DNA of 64,000 bases, taken from an uncultured Nitrospira sp. (GTDB lineage: Bacteria; Nitrospirota; Nitrospiria; Nitrospirales; Nitrospiraceae). Where the stretch lies: contig CABVSR010000010.1 in assembly GCA_902500995.1 (NCBI GenBank), positions 1 through 64,000 on the forward strand. The letters run 5' to 3'. Of the stretch, positions 49,492-61,400 are shown piece after piece (the stretch's first letter is position 1; every line of letters begins with the position of its first letter). Position numbers and translations under genes: made by a program. The notes under the pieces were generated by a model. It was given only the letters and a program-made list of their open reading frames with translations, was not told where the DNA came from and ran no database searches.

Positions 49492-52400
49492 ATCGCACAT
49501 CGAAGCCATGTATTACTTGTCCCCGCTGCAGCAGGGGCTGCTCTTTCATCGCCTCGCCGACGCCGCGGCCGATCCCTACTTCTACCAGTATGCCTATCGC
49601 TTGCGTGGCGACCTGCGACCGGACGCCTTCGAGCAAGCCTGGCAAGCGGCGGTGGACCGCCATGCCGTGCTGCGGACGGCCTTCATCTGGGAAGGGGTGG
49701 AGAAACCGCTGCAAGTCGTCCGCCGGCAGGTGCGGCTCCCGATCGAGCGCCATGATTGGCGAGGCGTGCCGGCGAGCGAGCAAGGCGCGCGCTTTCAGTT
49801 CTTGCTCGAACGCGATCGCGCTGCTGGAGTAGATCTGCTTCAGCCGCCCCTGATGCGGCTCCATCTGATCCGGAAGGAGGAGCGCGAGTGGCTGTTGATC
49901 AACAGCCACCACCACATCCTGTTGGATGGATGGAGCATGGCCATCCTGTTGCGCGACGTGCTCACGGCCTATGAAACGCTCGTGACGGGGAAGGCTCCGG
50001 CATTGGCGACCACCAGGCCCTATCGCGACTACATCTCGTGGGTCAATCGCCGGGACATGCAGCAGGCAGAAACCTATTGGCGCGGGATCTTAGCGGGATT
50101 CGCGCGGCCGACCACCATACCGATCGAGGCTCCGTCTGAACAGATGAGCGCCGACTCATGGCCGTTCGCCGAGCAGTGCTGGCAATGGTCAACGGATAAG
50201 ACCGATGCGCTGCAAGCGTTCGCCAAACGGTGTAGGGTCACCGTCAATACGGTATTGCAAGGAGCCTGGGCCTTGCTGCTGCATCGCTATAGCGGAGAGC
50301 AGGACCTCTTGTTCGGCGCGACCGTCTCCGGGCGCACGCCCGAGCTGGCCGGCGTGGAGGACATGGTCGGTCTCTTCATCAACAGTTTGCCGATTCGTAT
50401 CTTCGTTCGACCGGAGCAGAAGTTGGCCGACTGGCTGCGGGCTGTGCAGGAGCAGAATGCGACGTTGCGGCAATATGAATGGACTCCCCTCAGCGACATC
50501 CAACGTTGGAGCGACGTACCCAACGGGACGGCTTTGTTCGAGAGCCTCATGGTGTTTGAAAGTTACCCGGAGGCCGAGGACGACCAAACGCCGTCGCTCA
50601 TCATTGAGCCGCTGGCTGCTGCACGAAGCGGCGCCTATACGATGACGCAGGGGCGCAACAACTATCCGCTTTCGTTGATGGTCGAACCGGGCCGGGACCT
50701 GCGTGTCATCGTCTGTTACGCCCACCGTCGGTTCGCGCATGCGGCGATCACCAGGATGATCGGACATCTGGAGGCGCTACTGACCGCGATGGTCAAGACC
50801 GAGGATGCCGCGATCGGGACGCTGCCCATCACCACGGAAGGCGAGGCACGTCAACTCGCGGCGTGGAACGGCTCGTTCTCAAGCGGCGAGCCAGAGGAGA
50901 CCTGCATCCATGACGCAATCGCCGCCCAGGTGCAAGCACAGCCCGAGGCGGTAGCGGTCGTCACCAAACAGGAGCGGGTGACCTATGGTGAGCTGGACCG
51001 TCGGGCGAATCGGCTGGCCAGGTATCTGCGGGCGCAAGGAATGAAGTTAGAGGACCGGGTCTGCCTCTGTCTGGACCGGTCGCTGGATCTGGTCGTCGGG
51101 ATCCTCGCCGTGCTTAAAGCCGGCGGAGCCTATGTGCCGCTGGATGCGACCTATCCCCGTGAACGGCTCGCCGCGATGGTGGCCGACAGCGAGTCCCGCT
51201 TCATCATCAGCCGAAGCGAGCAAGCCAAAGGCCTCGAACAGGGTCTCGCGCATGTGATTCTGCTGGACCGCCAAGCCGGGGTCATCGAGGATTACGATGA
51301 CACGCCGCTCGCGACATCAGTGTCGCCCCGCAACCTTGCCTATGTGATCTACACCTCAGGCTCCACCGGCCGCCCCAAGGGAGTGGCGGTGGAACATCGC
51401 CAGGTGACGGCCTATGTGAACGCCGTCCTACAGCTTGAACCAGTCGCGGCCGGACGAAGCATGGCGGCCGTCTCGACCGTGGCGGCTGATCTCGGCAATA
51501 CGGCACTGTTCGGCGCGCTCTGTTCCGGCCGTACGCTGCACCTGCTTCCGACCGAAGACAGTTTCGACCCCGATGCGATGGCCGCAGCCATGCATGATCG
51601 ACAGGTCGAGGTGCTCAAGATCGTGCCGAGCCATCTGAAAGGGCTTCTCCACGCCGCCCATGCCGAACGGGTGTTGCCCACTCGCTGCCTGATGCTCGGG
51701 GGGGAATCGCTCCGTGGCGATCTCATCCAGCAGATCCGCCGATTGGCCCCGGCCTGCGCCATCGTCAACCACTATGGGCCGACCGAAACGACGGTCGGCT
51801 GCTTGGCCCATGTGATCGAGGCATCAGCCGACGGGATCGCAGCCGACGCGCCGATCGGCCGGCCCTTCTCGTCTGTACAAGCCCACGTCCTCGACCGTGA
51901 TGGCCGGCAGACCCCGGTCGGCCTGCCAGGGGAACTCTACATCGGTGGACTGCAAGTCACGCGCGGCTATCTCAACCGGCCGGAGGCCACGGCGGAACGG
52001 TTCGTGCCGGACCCGTTCAGTCGCAGGCTCGGAACGAGGCTCTATCAAACAGGCGACCGGGCGAAACGCAGGGCCGACGGCACCATCGAATTCCTCGGGC
52101 GGGTGGATCATCAAGTGAAGATTCGCGGGTTCCGCATCGAGCTGGGCGAGATCGAGACGCAATTGCGGAGCGACCCGGAAGTCTCCGATGCGGTCGCTGT
52201 CGTGCGCGAACAAGCAGACGGCACGCAACAGCTCGCAGCCTATCTCACCGGTCTTTCTACGCTGGATACGGAAGCCGTTCGAACCAGGCTCCTCTCCCGT
52301 CTGCCCGAGTACATGGTGCCGAACACCTTTGTGATATTGGATGCCTTTCCCCTGACCGCCAACGGCAAGCTCGACCGGGCGGCTCTGCCTGATCCCGGCC

Positions 52401-55400
52401 TGCAGACCCTTGCGGCCCAGTCACCCTACGTCGCGCCACGGAACAGGGCCGAGGAGATTCTGACGGGAATCTGGCAAACCGTGTTGCAGCTCGATCGGGT
52501 CGGCGTCCATGACAATTTCTTCGCGTTGGGCGGCGACTCGATCCGCACGCTGCAAGTCATTGCGCGCGCCAACCGAGAAGGCGTGAAACTCACGCCCAAA
52601 CAACTCTTTGAACATCAGACCATCGCTGCCGCCGCGGCGGTCGCGCAGGTGAAGGATGGGCGGGAGCAGGGCGATCTGCCCAAGGCCGCCGTCACTCAGA
52701 AGCCGGTTACACCGACCACCTCAAGCCTTCCGGACTTTCCGCTCACGGGCCTCGCTCCGGAGGGCCTGGCGGCGCGCCGTGACGATTGGGCAGCCATCGA
52801 GGATTGTTATCCCTTGTCGCCCATGCAGGAAGGCATGCTGTTTCACAGTCTGATGAATCCCGGCTCCGGCATCTATCTCATGCAGCAGTTTTACGCCTGG
52901 GAGGGGAGGCTGGATCGTGAGGTCTTCGGTCAGGCCTGGCAATCGGTCATCGACCGGCATCCGATGCTCCGCACCTCGTTCATGTGGAAGGACCTGGCGG
53001 CGCCGCTCCAAGTCGTCCACCGGCAGGTCCAGGCGGAGAACGTGATCCAAGACCTGGATTGGACCGAGCTTAGCGACGATCAGCAGCAGACCCGCATGGG
53101 GGAGTTACTGGAGCAAGAGCTGAAAGACGGCTTGGATTTCGAGCGGGTTCCGCTGATGCGGATCCGTCTGGTCCGGCGCGGTCCAGACCGGTATGCGATC
53201 GTGCGGAGCTTTCACCACATCCTGACCGACGATTGGTGTTTTTCCCTGCTGATGATGGATTTTCTAACCCACTATGATGCTCGCCTGCAGGGCCGGTTGG
53301 CCGATCTTCCGAAGCCGGCGCCCTATCGCGACTACATCGCCTGGTTGCAACGGCAGGATCAGTCGGCGGCGGAACAGTTCTGGAAAAAAGAGCTGGCTGG
53401 ATTTGCGACTGCCACCCCATTAGGCATCGAACGGTTGGACCCCGACGCCTCGGCCGGCGGGTCGGCCGTGAGCGATGAGTTCATGGAATTGTCGCCGGCC
53501 GTTTCCGAACGTCTGCGGACCTTGGCGCAGCAGCACTATGTGACCCCGAACACGTTCCTGCAAGGGGCATGGGCCATTCTGCTGTCGCGGTACAGCGGAG
53601 AACGAGACCTGTTGTTCGGCGTCACCGTTGCAGGAAGACCGACCGACTTGCCGGGCGTCGAGGACATCGTGGGCCTCTTCATCAATACGCTGCCGCTTCG
53701 CGTGACCGTCAGGCCGGATGTGCCGGTGATGATCTGGCTCCGTCATCTCTTGGCGGAGAACTATCGCATCCGCCAGTACGAATACGCGCCGCTGGTGCGC
53801 ATCCAACAATGGAGCGAGGTGCCGGTGGGACAGGCGCTTTTCCGCAGCCTGCTGGTTTTCGAAAATGCGCCGAAGGATGCGCAGCTTGGAGAAGAACGGG
53901 CGGACCGGTCGCTCTCCTATGATCAGGATCGCGTGCACACGAACTATCCCATGACCGTCGTCGGGTATCCCGGCGAGTCGATGGGCGTGCGCCTCTCGTA
54001 CGATCGGCGGCTCTTTCAATCTGCCGACGTGGCGCGGATGCTCGCGCATCTCAGGCGACTGCTCGAATCGATGGCGACGTCGCCTGAAGCGGCAATCCGT
54101 GATTTGCCCATGTTGGATGACGGTGAACGGGAGCGTCTGCTGACCCTATGGAGTGGGAGCGACCGCGATGAAGCGACGGCGGCTGATTTCCCCACGCTCT
54201 TCGAAGCCCAAGTTAAACGCATGCCGTTCGCAACGGCGGTGGAATGCGGCGATGCCGGCATGACCTACGATGAACTCAACCGTGCCGCCGACACTGTCGC
54301 TCGGGGGTTGCGCGAACGGGGAGTCGGGACCGATGACATTATCGCGTTGCTGGATGATCGCAGCCCGGCGCTCTTGTCGATGATCGTCGGCGTGCTCAAG
54401 GCCCGGGGCGCCTATCTGCCCTTGGATCCACACCATCCGGCTGAACGACTGGCTCAGATCGTCTCTTCCGCCCGGGCAAACATCATCCTGGCGGGAGCCG
54501 ACCATCTTTCCTTGGCGTCCGCCGTGGCAGGCCTGGTTGCGGAAGGTGTGAGGCCGCTGGTTCTGTCTATGGAAGACGTGAGCAAAGCCGGGGAGAGGGG
54601 AATCACGCAGTCAAGCGCCGCGGCATCCGGCGGTACCGCTTGCAACCGCCTTGCCTATGTCATTTTCACCTCCGGTTCCACCGGCAAGCCCAAGGGCGCG
54701 ATGGTGGAATCACGGGGCATGATGAATCACCTGACCAGCAAAATCCCGACGCTGGGGCTGACGCCGGCGGATGCCGTGGCGCAGACCGCCTCACAATGTT
54801 TCGACATCTCGGTGTGGCAATTATTGACACCGCTGCTCTGCGGCGCGCGGGTGTGCATCATTCCCGATGAGATCGTCCGCGACCCGCAGCGTCTGTTGAA
54901 CGAAGTGGCGGCGCGCCGCCTGTCGGTGCTGGAGCTGGTGCCGTCCTTGTTGGGTGGTCTGCTGGATGGGCCGCCCTTGCCGCTCCCACATCTGCGCTGG
55001 TTGTTGCCCACGGGCGAAGCCTTGTCGCCGGCGTTGTCTCGCCGCTGGTTTGCTCGGTATCCGGCGGTGCCGCTGCTGAACGCGTACGGCCCGGCCGAGT
55101 GTTCGGACGATGTGGCCGTGGCCTGTATCCGCCACGCGCCGGCCGAAGACGAAACCAGCATGCCGATCGGCCGGCCGATCACCGGCGTGCGGTTGTATGT
55201 GCTCGATCGCCATCTGGATCTGATGCCGCCCGGCGTGGCCGGAGAGCTCTGCGTCGGCGGTGTGGCGGTGGGGAGAGGGTACCTGCATGATCCGGCGCGA
55301 ACCGCCGAGGTCTTCGTGCCGGACCCCTTTGGCTCCGAGCCCGGGAGCCGGCTGTACCGGACCGGTGACCTGGTGCGCTACAGGCCTGACGGCTTGTTGG

Positions 55401-58400
55401 AGTTCGTGGGACGACGCGATCATCAGGTCAAGCTGCGCGGATTCCGTATCGAACTGGGCGAGATCGAGGCGCGGCTGGCGCAACATCCAGATGTGGACCG
55501 CTGTGTGGTCGTCGTGGCGGAGCCGCAGCCTGGACATCAGCAATTGGTGGCCTACGTCGCCACGGCGGTCACGTTGCACACCGATGGGTTGCGGGTCTTT
55601 TTGCGCCGTACCTTGCCTGACTATATGGTGCCGGCCCTGTTCGTCCTGCTGCCTGCCTTGCCGCTGACGCCGAACGGCAAGATCGATCGAAAAGCCTTGC
55701 CCGTGCCGGATGCGGATCGCGCGGCCGACGATTTCGAACCGGCGGCCACACCTACGCAGGACCTCATCGGGGGAATCTGGTCCGACATCCTCGGTCTGGA
55801 TCGCATCGGCAGGCGGGATCACTTTTTCGAACTCGGGGGCCATTCGCTTCTGGCCACTCAAGTCATGTCCCGCGTGCGTGCCGCGTTCCAGGTCGAACTG
55901 CCGTTACGGACCCTGTTCGATCATCCCACGGTGGAAGCCTTTGCCGCGGCCATCGATCAAGCGGTGACACAAGGCGACAAGACTCAGGTTCCTCCGCTCG
56001 TGCCGATGCCGAAGACCGATGCGATGCCGCTCTCCTTCGCGCAGCAGCGCCTCTGGTTCCTGACGCAAATCGACCCGGACAGCGGCGCCTACAACTTGCC
56101 GTTCGCCCTGCGCCTCGGCGGCAGGTTGAACCATCACCTGCTCGAGCGCAGTTTTCTCGCACTAATTCGGCGGCATGAAACCTTGCGCACGACCTTTCCC
56201 GCAGTGGACGGGGAACCGCGGCAGGTGATCGTCGAGGCAGATCACTTCTCGATCCCCGTCGAGGACCTGGCAACGTTGTCCGAGTCCGAGCGGACGGCGG
56301 CCATCGGCCGGTCTGTGGAATCAGCGGCGCATCAGCCGTTTCACCTCGACCGCGACCTGCCGATTCGTGCGCGCCTCCTCAGGATCAGCGGCGATGCTCA
56401 CATCCTGCTGGTGACGATCCATCATATCGCCGCCGACGCCTGGTCCCTGGCGGTCGTGACCCATGAAATCGCCGCCGTCTACAATACCTTGGCCAATCAG
56501 CCAGAGGTCTCCGCCGGGCAGCAAGAGGGCGACCCGTCAACGTTCCTCCCGCCGCTGCCCGTTCAATATCGCGACTTCGCCTTCTGGCAGCGGCAGTGGC
56601 TCCAAGGAGCTGTCCTGGAACGCGAGCTCGGCTATTGGAAGCAGCGGCTTGGTGCCGCGCCTCCACAACTGACGCTGCACACGGACCATCCCCGGCCCGA
56701 GCAGCAAAGTTATCGCGGCGGGGGGATCACGTTCCACATACCGGCAGAGGTGCTCGACCCTCTGCGGCGATTGAGCCGGCGGCAGGGCGTAACCCTGTTC
56801 ATGACGTTGCTCGCCGCGTTCAAGGTGCTGTTGTCCCGGTTGGCCAGGCAGACCGACATCCTGGTCGGCACGGATGTCGCCAACCGCAACCGCGCCGAAA
56901 CCGAGCAGCTGGTGGGATTTTTCGTGAATCTGCTCCCGTTGCGTACGGACCTCAGCGGGAACCCTTCGTTCCTGCAGCTCCTGGGCCGCGTGCGGGACAC
57001 GGCCTTGGGCGCCTATGCCCATCAGGATGTGCCCTTCGAAAAAATCGTGGAGTCGCTCAGGTTGCCGCGCAATCTCGGTAGAAATCCTCTGGTGCAAGTC
57101 CTGTTCGTCCTGCAAAACGTGCCGCCCCCTTCGTTGGAACTATCGGGAGTGAATGTCGAGTCGCTGGAGTTCGAGCATGAGGTCTCGCGGTTCGATGTCG
57201 GGCTCTTCATGGAAGAAACCGAAGATGGGTGTGCCGGTCTGTGGAAATTCAGCCGCGACCTGTTCGAATTCGAGACGATCGCGGGCTGGACGCAGCAATT
57301 CCTGCGGTTGTTGCGCCACATCGGTCAGACACCCGAGCGGGGGATCGAGACGCTGGAGATCGGCGAGACGGAGACACAGGAGACGCAGACCATGGATCAG
57401 CAGCAACGGAACGATCAGCGGCTTCAGCGATTCAAGGCGATCAAACCCAAACCCATCGCGCTGGCGCAACGAACGCTAGTGACCGGCCGGCCCCTCGTGG
57501 AAGGCCAAGCGATGCCGTGGGTGTATACGCCGGCGGTGGACGATGTGGATCTCGCCGGATGGGTGAAGGACCAGCGGAGCCGATTGCAGCGCGAATTGTT
57601 CCAGGCCGGGGCCCTGTTGTTTCGAGGGTTTCCGCTCAAGACCGTGCAAGACTTCGAGTCGGTTGCGCAGGCCTTCTGCACCGACCTGTTCGGCGAATAC
57701 GGCGATCTGCCCCGGGAGAAGAGCGGCCGCCATGTCTACGGCTCGACCCCGTACCCGCCGGACAAGCCCATTCTGTTTCACAACGAAAGCTCGCACATGC
57801 ACCGCTGGCCGCAGAAACAGTTTTTCTTCTGCCTGCAGGCGGCACGGGAAGGCGGGCAGACGCCGATCGTCGACGGCCGGCTGATGCTCAAGGGCCTCCG
57901 GCCGGAGTTGCGCGAGCGGCTGCAGAGCAAACAGCTGATGTACGTCCGGAACTTTCACCCGAGCGTGGATGTCAGCTGGCAAGACTTCTTCCGCACGACC
58001 GACAAGGCTGCGGTCGAAGCCATGTGTGCTCAGAACGGTTTGGAATGGCAGTGGCTGGACAAGGAAGGGTTGCGCACTAAACAGCTCTGCCCCGCGATCA
58101 TCGAGCATCCGGACACGGGTGACGCCGTCTTCTTCAATCAGATCCAGCTCCATCACGTGTCCTGTTTGGAGCCGGCGGTGCGTGAGTCCCTGATCTCGAT
58201 GCTCGGTGTCGATTCTGTGCCGCGAAACGTCTACTACGGTGACGGCACACCGATCGAAGATGAGGTGGTCGATGAGATCGGGGCCTTGTATGAACGCACT
58301 GCCGTGCGGTTTCCCTGGCAGCAGGGCGATCTGATCATGTTGGACAACATGCTCGTGGCCCATGCCCGCGATCCCTTTGTCGGACCGCGCAAGATCGTGG

Positions 58401-58453
58401 TCGCCATGGGTGAGATGATCGCCCAATCCGCCGTGCAGTCCATGACATCGTAG
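49481..58453 (+). CDS. NRPS4: C-A(Asp)-PCP-C-A(Dab)-PCP-C-dioxygenase
   Basis: At 2,990 aa this is the largest complete gene. Module 1: C (HHILLDG, H144/H145), A from Asp670 (ADLGNT) reading D-L-T-K-M-G-H-V-G, an aspartate-type code, PCP Ser1020. Module 2: C with HHILTDDW (Asp replaces Gly, H1245/H1246), A from Asp1775 with Dab-type code D-I-W-E-L-T-A-D-D, PCP Ser2122. A third C domain (HHIAADAW, H2314/H2315) is followed not by A-PCP but by a linker and a SyrP-like Fe(II)/2-oxoglutarate dioxygenase (about 2645-2980) with ligands H2767, E2769 and H2961. This fused domain is a candidate aspartyl beta-hydroxylase acting on Asp-PCP in NRPS4 or NRPS5. ATG 49481 has GGAGAG upstream and overlaps NRPS3 by 11 bp. 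Confidence 0.95.
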   Translation: MHDKSHIEAMYYLSPLQQGLLFHRLADAAADPYFYQYAYRLRGDLRPDAFEQAWQAAVDRHAVLRTAFIWEGVEKPLQVVRRQVRLPIERHDWRGVPASEQGARFQFLLERDRAAGVDLLQPPLMRLHLIRKEEREWLLINSHHHILLDGWSMAILLRDVLTAYETLVTGKAPALATTRPYRDYISWVNRRDMQQAETYWRGILAGFARPTTIPIEAPSEQMSADSWPFAEQCWQWSTDKTDALQAFAKRCRVTVNTVLQGAWALLLHRYSGEQDLLFGATVSGRTPELAGVEDMVGLFINSLPIRIFVRPEQKLADWLRAVQEQNATLRQYEWTPLSDIQRWSDVPNGTALFESLMVFESYPEAEDDQTPSLIIEPLAAARSGAYTMTQGRNNYPLSLMVEPGRDLRVIVCYAHRRFAHAAITRMIGHLEALLTAMVKTEDAAIGTLPITTEGEARQLAAWNGSFSSGEPEETCIHDAIAAQVQAQPEAVAVVTKQERVTYGELDRRANRLARYLRAQGMKLEDRVCLCLDRSLDLVVGILAVLKAGGAYVPLDATYPRERLAAMVADSESRFIISRSEQAKGLEQGLAHVILLDRQAGVIEDYDDTPLATSVSPRNLAYVIYTSGSTGRPKGVAVEHRQVTAYVNAVLQLEPVAAGRSMAAVSTVAADLGNTALFGALCSGRTLHLLPTEDSFDPDAMAAAMHDRQVEVLKIVPSHLKGLLHAAHAERVLPTRCLMLGGESLRGDLIQQIRRLAPACAIVNHYGPTETTVGCLAHVIEASADGIAADAPIGRPFSSVQAHVLDRDGRQTPVGLPGELYIGGLQVTRGYLNRPEATAERFVPDPFSRRLGTRLYQTGDRAKRRADGTIEFLGRVDHQVKIRGFRIELGEIETQLRSDPEVSDAVAVVREQADGTQQLAAYLTGLSTLDTEAVRTRLLSRLPEYMVPNTFVILDAFPLTANGKLDRAALPDPGLQTLAAQSPYVAPRNRAEEILTGIWQTVLQLDRVGVHDNFFALGGDSIRTLQVIARANREGVKLTPKQLFEHQTIAAAAAVAQVKDGREQGDLPKAAVTQKPVTPTTSSLPDFPLTGLAPEGLAARRDDWAAIEDCYPLSPMQEGMLFHSLMNPGSGIYLMQQFYAWEGRLDREVFGQAWQSVIDRHPMLRTSFMWKDLAAPLQVVHRQVQAENVIQDLDWTELSDDQQQTRMGELLEQELKDGLDFERVPLMRIRLVRRGPDRYAIVRSFHHILTDDWCFSLLMMDFLTHYDARLQGRLADLPKPAPYRDYIAWLQRQDQSAAEQFWKKELAGFATATPLGIERLDPDASAGGSAVSDEFMELSPAVSERLRTLAQQHYVTPNTFLQGAWAILLSRYSGERDLLFGVTVAGRPTDLPGVEDIVGLFINTLPLRVTVRPDVPVMIWLRHLLAENYRIRQYEYAPLVRIQQWSEVPVGQALFRSLLVFENAPKDAQLGEERADRSLSYDQDRVHTNYPMTVVGYPGESMGVRLSYDRRLFQSADVARMLAHLRRLLESMATSPEAAIRDLPMLDDGERERLLTLWSGSDRDEATAADFPTLFEAQVKRMPFATAVECGDAGMTYDELNRAADTVARGLRERGVGTDDIIALLDDRSPALLSMIVGVLKARGAYLPLDPHHPAERLAQIVSSARANIILAGADHLSLASAVAGLVAEGVRPLVLSMEDVSKAGERGITQSSAAASGGTACNRLAYVIFTSGSTGKPKGAMVESRGMMNHLTSKIPTLGLTPADAVAQTASQCFDISVWQLLTPLLCGARVCIIPDEIVRDPQRLLNEVAARRLSVLELVPSLLGGLLDGPPLPLPHLRWLLPTGEALSPALSRRWFARYPAVPLLNAYGPAECSDDVAVACIRHAPAEDETSMPIGRPITGVRLYVLDRHLDLMPPGVAGELCVGGVAVGRGYLHDPARTAEVFVPDPFGSEPGSRLYRTGDLVRYRPDGLLEFVGRRDHQVKLRGFRIELGEIEARLAQHPDVDRCVVVVAEPQPGHQQLVAYVATAVTLHTDGLRVFLRRTLPDYMVPALFVLLPALPLTPNGKIDRKALPVPDADRAADDFEPAATPTQDLIGGIWSDILGLDRIGRRDHFFELGGHSLLATQVMSRVRAAFQVELPLRTLFDHPTVEAFAAAIDQAVTQGDKTQVPPLVPMPKTDAMPLSFAQQRLWFLTQIDPDSGAYNLPFALRLGGRLNHHLLERSFLALIRRHETLRTTFPAVDGEPRQVIVEADHFSIPVEDLATLSESERTAAIGRSVESAAHQPFHLDRDLPIRARLLRISGDAHILLVTIHHIAADAWSLAVVTHEIAAVYNTLANQPEVSAGQQEGDPSTFLPPLPVQYRDFAFWQRQWLQGAVLERELGYWKQRLGAAPPQLTLHTDHPRPEQQSYRGGGITFHIPAEVLDPLRRLSRRQGVTLFMTLLAAFKVLLSRLARQTDILVGTDVANRNRAETEQLVGFFVNLLPLRTDLSGNPSFLQLLGRVRDTALGAYAHQDVPFEKIVESLRLPRNLGRNPLVQVLFVLQNVPPPSLELSGVNVESLEFEHEVSRFDVGLFMEETEDGCAGLWKFSRDLFEFETIAGWTQQFLRLLRHIGQTPERGIETLEIGETETQETQTMDQQQRNDQRLQRFKAIKPKPIALAQRTLVTGRPLVEGQAMPWVYTPAVDDVDLAGWVKDQRSRLQRELFQAGALLFRGFPLKTVQDFESVAQAFCTDLFGEYGDLPREKSGRHVYGSTPYPPDKPILFHNESSHMHRWPQKQFFFCLQAAREGGQTPIVDGRLMLKGLRPELRERLQSKQLMYVRNFHPSVDVSWQDFFRTTDKAAVEAMCAQNGLEWQWLDKEGLRTKQLCPAIIEHPDTGDAVFFNQIQLHHVSCLEPAVRESLISMLGVDSVPRNVYYGDGTPIEDEVVDEIGALYERTAVRFPWQQGDLIMLDNMLVAHARDPFVGPRKIVVAMGEMIAQSAVQSMTS

Positions 58454-58460
58454 GAGACGT

Positions 58461-61400
58461 ATGCAACAGGAGATCGACGTTCAGGGGTTGCGACTCTCGC
58501 CGCAGCAGAAGAGGCTCTGGCTCTGGCAGCACGAGGGCCATGCCGGGCAGGTGCGCGCTGTCTTCGCGGTTGATGGATCGTTCGACGAGGAGACCGTTCG
58601 GAAATCGTTCCGCCAGGTGATGGCTCGTCATGAGAGTCTTCGCACGACGTTCTATCGGCAGCCGGGCACAAAGCTGCCGTTTCAAGTCGTCGGAGAAGAC
58701 AGTGAATTGGCCTGGCAAGCCGTCGATCTTCGTCACCTCGCAGACGACGCGGCGAGGGAACGGGCTGCCGCCGAGGCTGCTCATGGCCATGAGGGTTGTG
58801 ATGGGGAACGCGGCCCGTTGCTGCGCGCCACCTTCTGTCAGTGGACGGATGGCGAGAACCGCCTGCTCCTCGATCTGCCGGGCCTCTGCGCCGATACGGC
58901 ATCACTCTGGAACCTTGCCGCTGAAATGACCCGTTCGTTAGCCGGAGGTGAGGCAGCGGAAGAGCCGGTTCAGTATGGTCACTATTCAGAATGGCAGCAT
59001 GAATTGCTCGAGGGGGACGACGCGGTGCAGGGGCGGGCCTGGTGGGCCAGCCGGTTGGTGACCAGCGAGCACCATCTTGCCTTACCGTTTGAGCGTGGTT
59101 CCTCTCTCGAACCGGACCGTGCCGCCGCGCTACAGATTCAACGCGACCTGTCCGCGTTCGGCGCGAAGCGCCTGCAGCAGGCAGCGGCCGCTGCCCAGGT
59201 GTCCGTGCCGATTGTGCTCTGCGCATGTTGGGCGGCGCTGCTCTATCGCATGACGGCGCGGCGCGATCTCGTCTGCTGGTGGCGATCCGACGGTCGCCCC
59301 TATGAGGAATTGTCCGGCGGGATCGGACTCTATGAACGCTGGCTGCCGCTCCACCTGCGGGTCGAAGGGAATATGAGGCTTCGCGATTGTCTCTCGCTGT
59401 TGTCGCGTGAACAGAGCCAAGCGGAAGACTGGCAGCAATATTTCCCTGCGGAGCAGCCTGAAGAACAGATCCAAACCATGAGGGACGCGATCGGCTTCGA
59501 GTACGGCCGCCTTCCCAAGCGAGAGAGAGCGGGAGCGCCTGCCGTCACTCTCATGGGCAGTGGGTTTTGCGCGGAACCTCTCAAGCTTCGGCTGTCCTGC
59601 ATGGAGCATGACGCAGGGCTCGCCATGACCTGGCACCTGGATGGGGAGAGAATCCCGGCCGAAATCCTGGAAGGATTGGCCGATCGCTACATGGAATTGC
59701 TGGGCCACCTGCCGGAACAACTCGACCATGCGATCGATGACATGGAGATCCTGGGCAACCGGGAGCGGATCAGACTGACCAGGGCGCTGAACCAGACCGC
59801 CCGATCCTGTGAGCCGCCGCTCTTGATGCATCAGGTGATCGAAGCTCAGGCGAAACGCCGGCCTTCCTGCAGGGCGCTCATCGCGGGTGTCCGGCAATTG
59901 TCCTATGCCGACCTCAACCGGCAGGCCAATCGTGTCGCGCGGGGCCTCAGGCGGCGAGGTGTCACCGTCGGCGACCGGGTTGGCCTGTGCATCGATCGTT
60001 CGGCCGACATGATCGTGGCCATGCTGGGCGTGCTGAAGGCGGGCGCTGCCTATGTCCCGGTCGATCCGGCCCATGCCGCCGTGCGGCTGGCGCCTCAGAT
60101 GCAGCAGAGTGGGGCGACGATTCTGTTGACCCAAGCCGGCATGAACCAATCACCGTTCAAGTTTGACGGGGTGACGGTACAGCTTCCCGAGGATGTGGCG
60201 GACGAAGCAGACGATGATCTCGATCTGGCATTCTCGCCCGACGAACTGGCCTACGTGATCTACACCTCCGGATCGACCGGCCGGCCGAAAGGCGTCGCCG
60301 TGTCTCACCGGAATCTGGCCAACTATACGTCGGCCATCACGCGGCGGTTGCATCTCGGCGATGAGTGGCAGTTCGCGACGGTTTCCACGTTGAGCGCCGA
60401 TCTGGGTCACACCGTGCTGTTTCCCGCGCTGACCTCCGGTGGCTGCCTGCACGTCATCGGTTATGACACCGCCACCGACGGGCGGGCGTTCGCCTCCTAT
60501 CTGGCGCAACATCCCATCGACGTCCTGAAAATCGTGCCGTCCCATTTCAAGGCGCTCTTGGCGACCAGTGAGGGGCAGGCCGTCTGGCCGCGACAGGTAC
60601 TCGTTTTCGGCGGTGAGACCTTGCCCTGGGATCTGGCCGATCAGGTCAGGCAACAGGCGACTTGCCGCGTCATCAACCACTATGGACCGACGGAGACCAC
60701 GGTCGGCGCGACGACCACCGCGGTGACCGACGCAGCCGACCCACGTCTTGCGCGGAGCGTTCCCATCGGTCGCCCTCTCGACAATGTGGACACCTACATC
60801 CTCGACGAACGATTGGAACCGGTGCCGGTCGGCGTGGCGGGAGAGCTGTATATCGGCGGGCTTGGGGTTGCGCGCGGCTACTGGAATCAGCCGGACCGCA
60901 CCGCCGAACGATTTGTCCCGCATCCGCATTCCGCGCAACCAGGCGCGCGCCTCTATCGAACCGGCGATCGGACGAGGCGGCTGCCGGACGGCTCGATCGA
61001 GTTTTTAGGCCGGGTAGATCACCAAGTGAAGATCAGGGGATTTCGAATCGAACTCGGAGAAATCGAGTCGGTGCTGCGGGAGCATCCCGCCGTCCAGGAT
61101 GCGGTCGGCACGCTGCGGGACAACGAGAAAGGCGAACCGTCCCTCGCGGCCTATCTGGTGCCACGAGGAGCCGTGCCGGATGACCGGGCGATTCAGGACT
61201 TCCTCCGCGGACGCCTGCCGGATTACATGGTCCCGGCGACCATCACTCTCTTGCCCGCCTTGCCCTTGACCGCCAACGGGAAGGTGGATCGTCACGCCCT
61301 CCCGGAACCGGAACGGGACGGTTACGGCGCGCGCTGGTTCGTGGCGCCGGCCACGGCGACGGAGGAGATCTTGGCCGGCCTCTGGGCCGATGTGTTGAAG

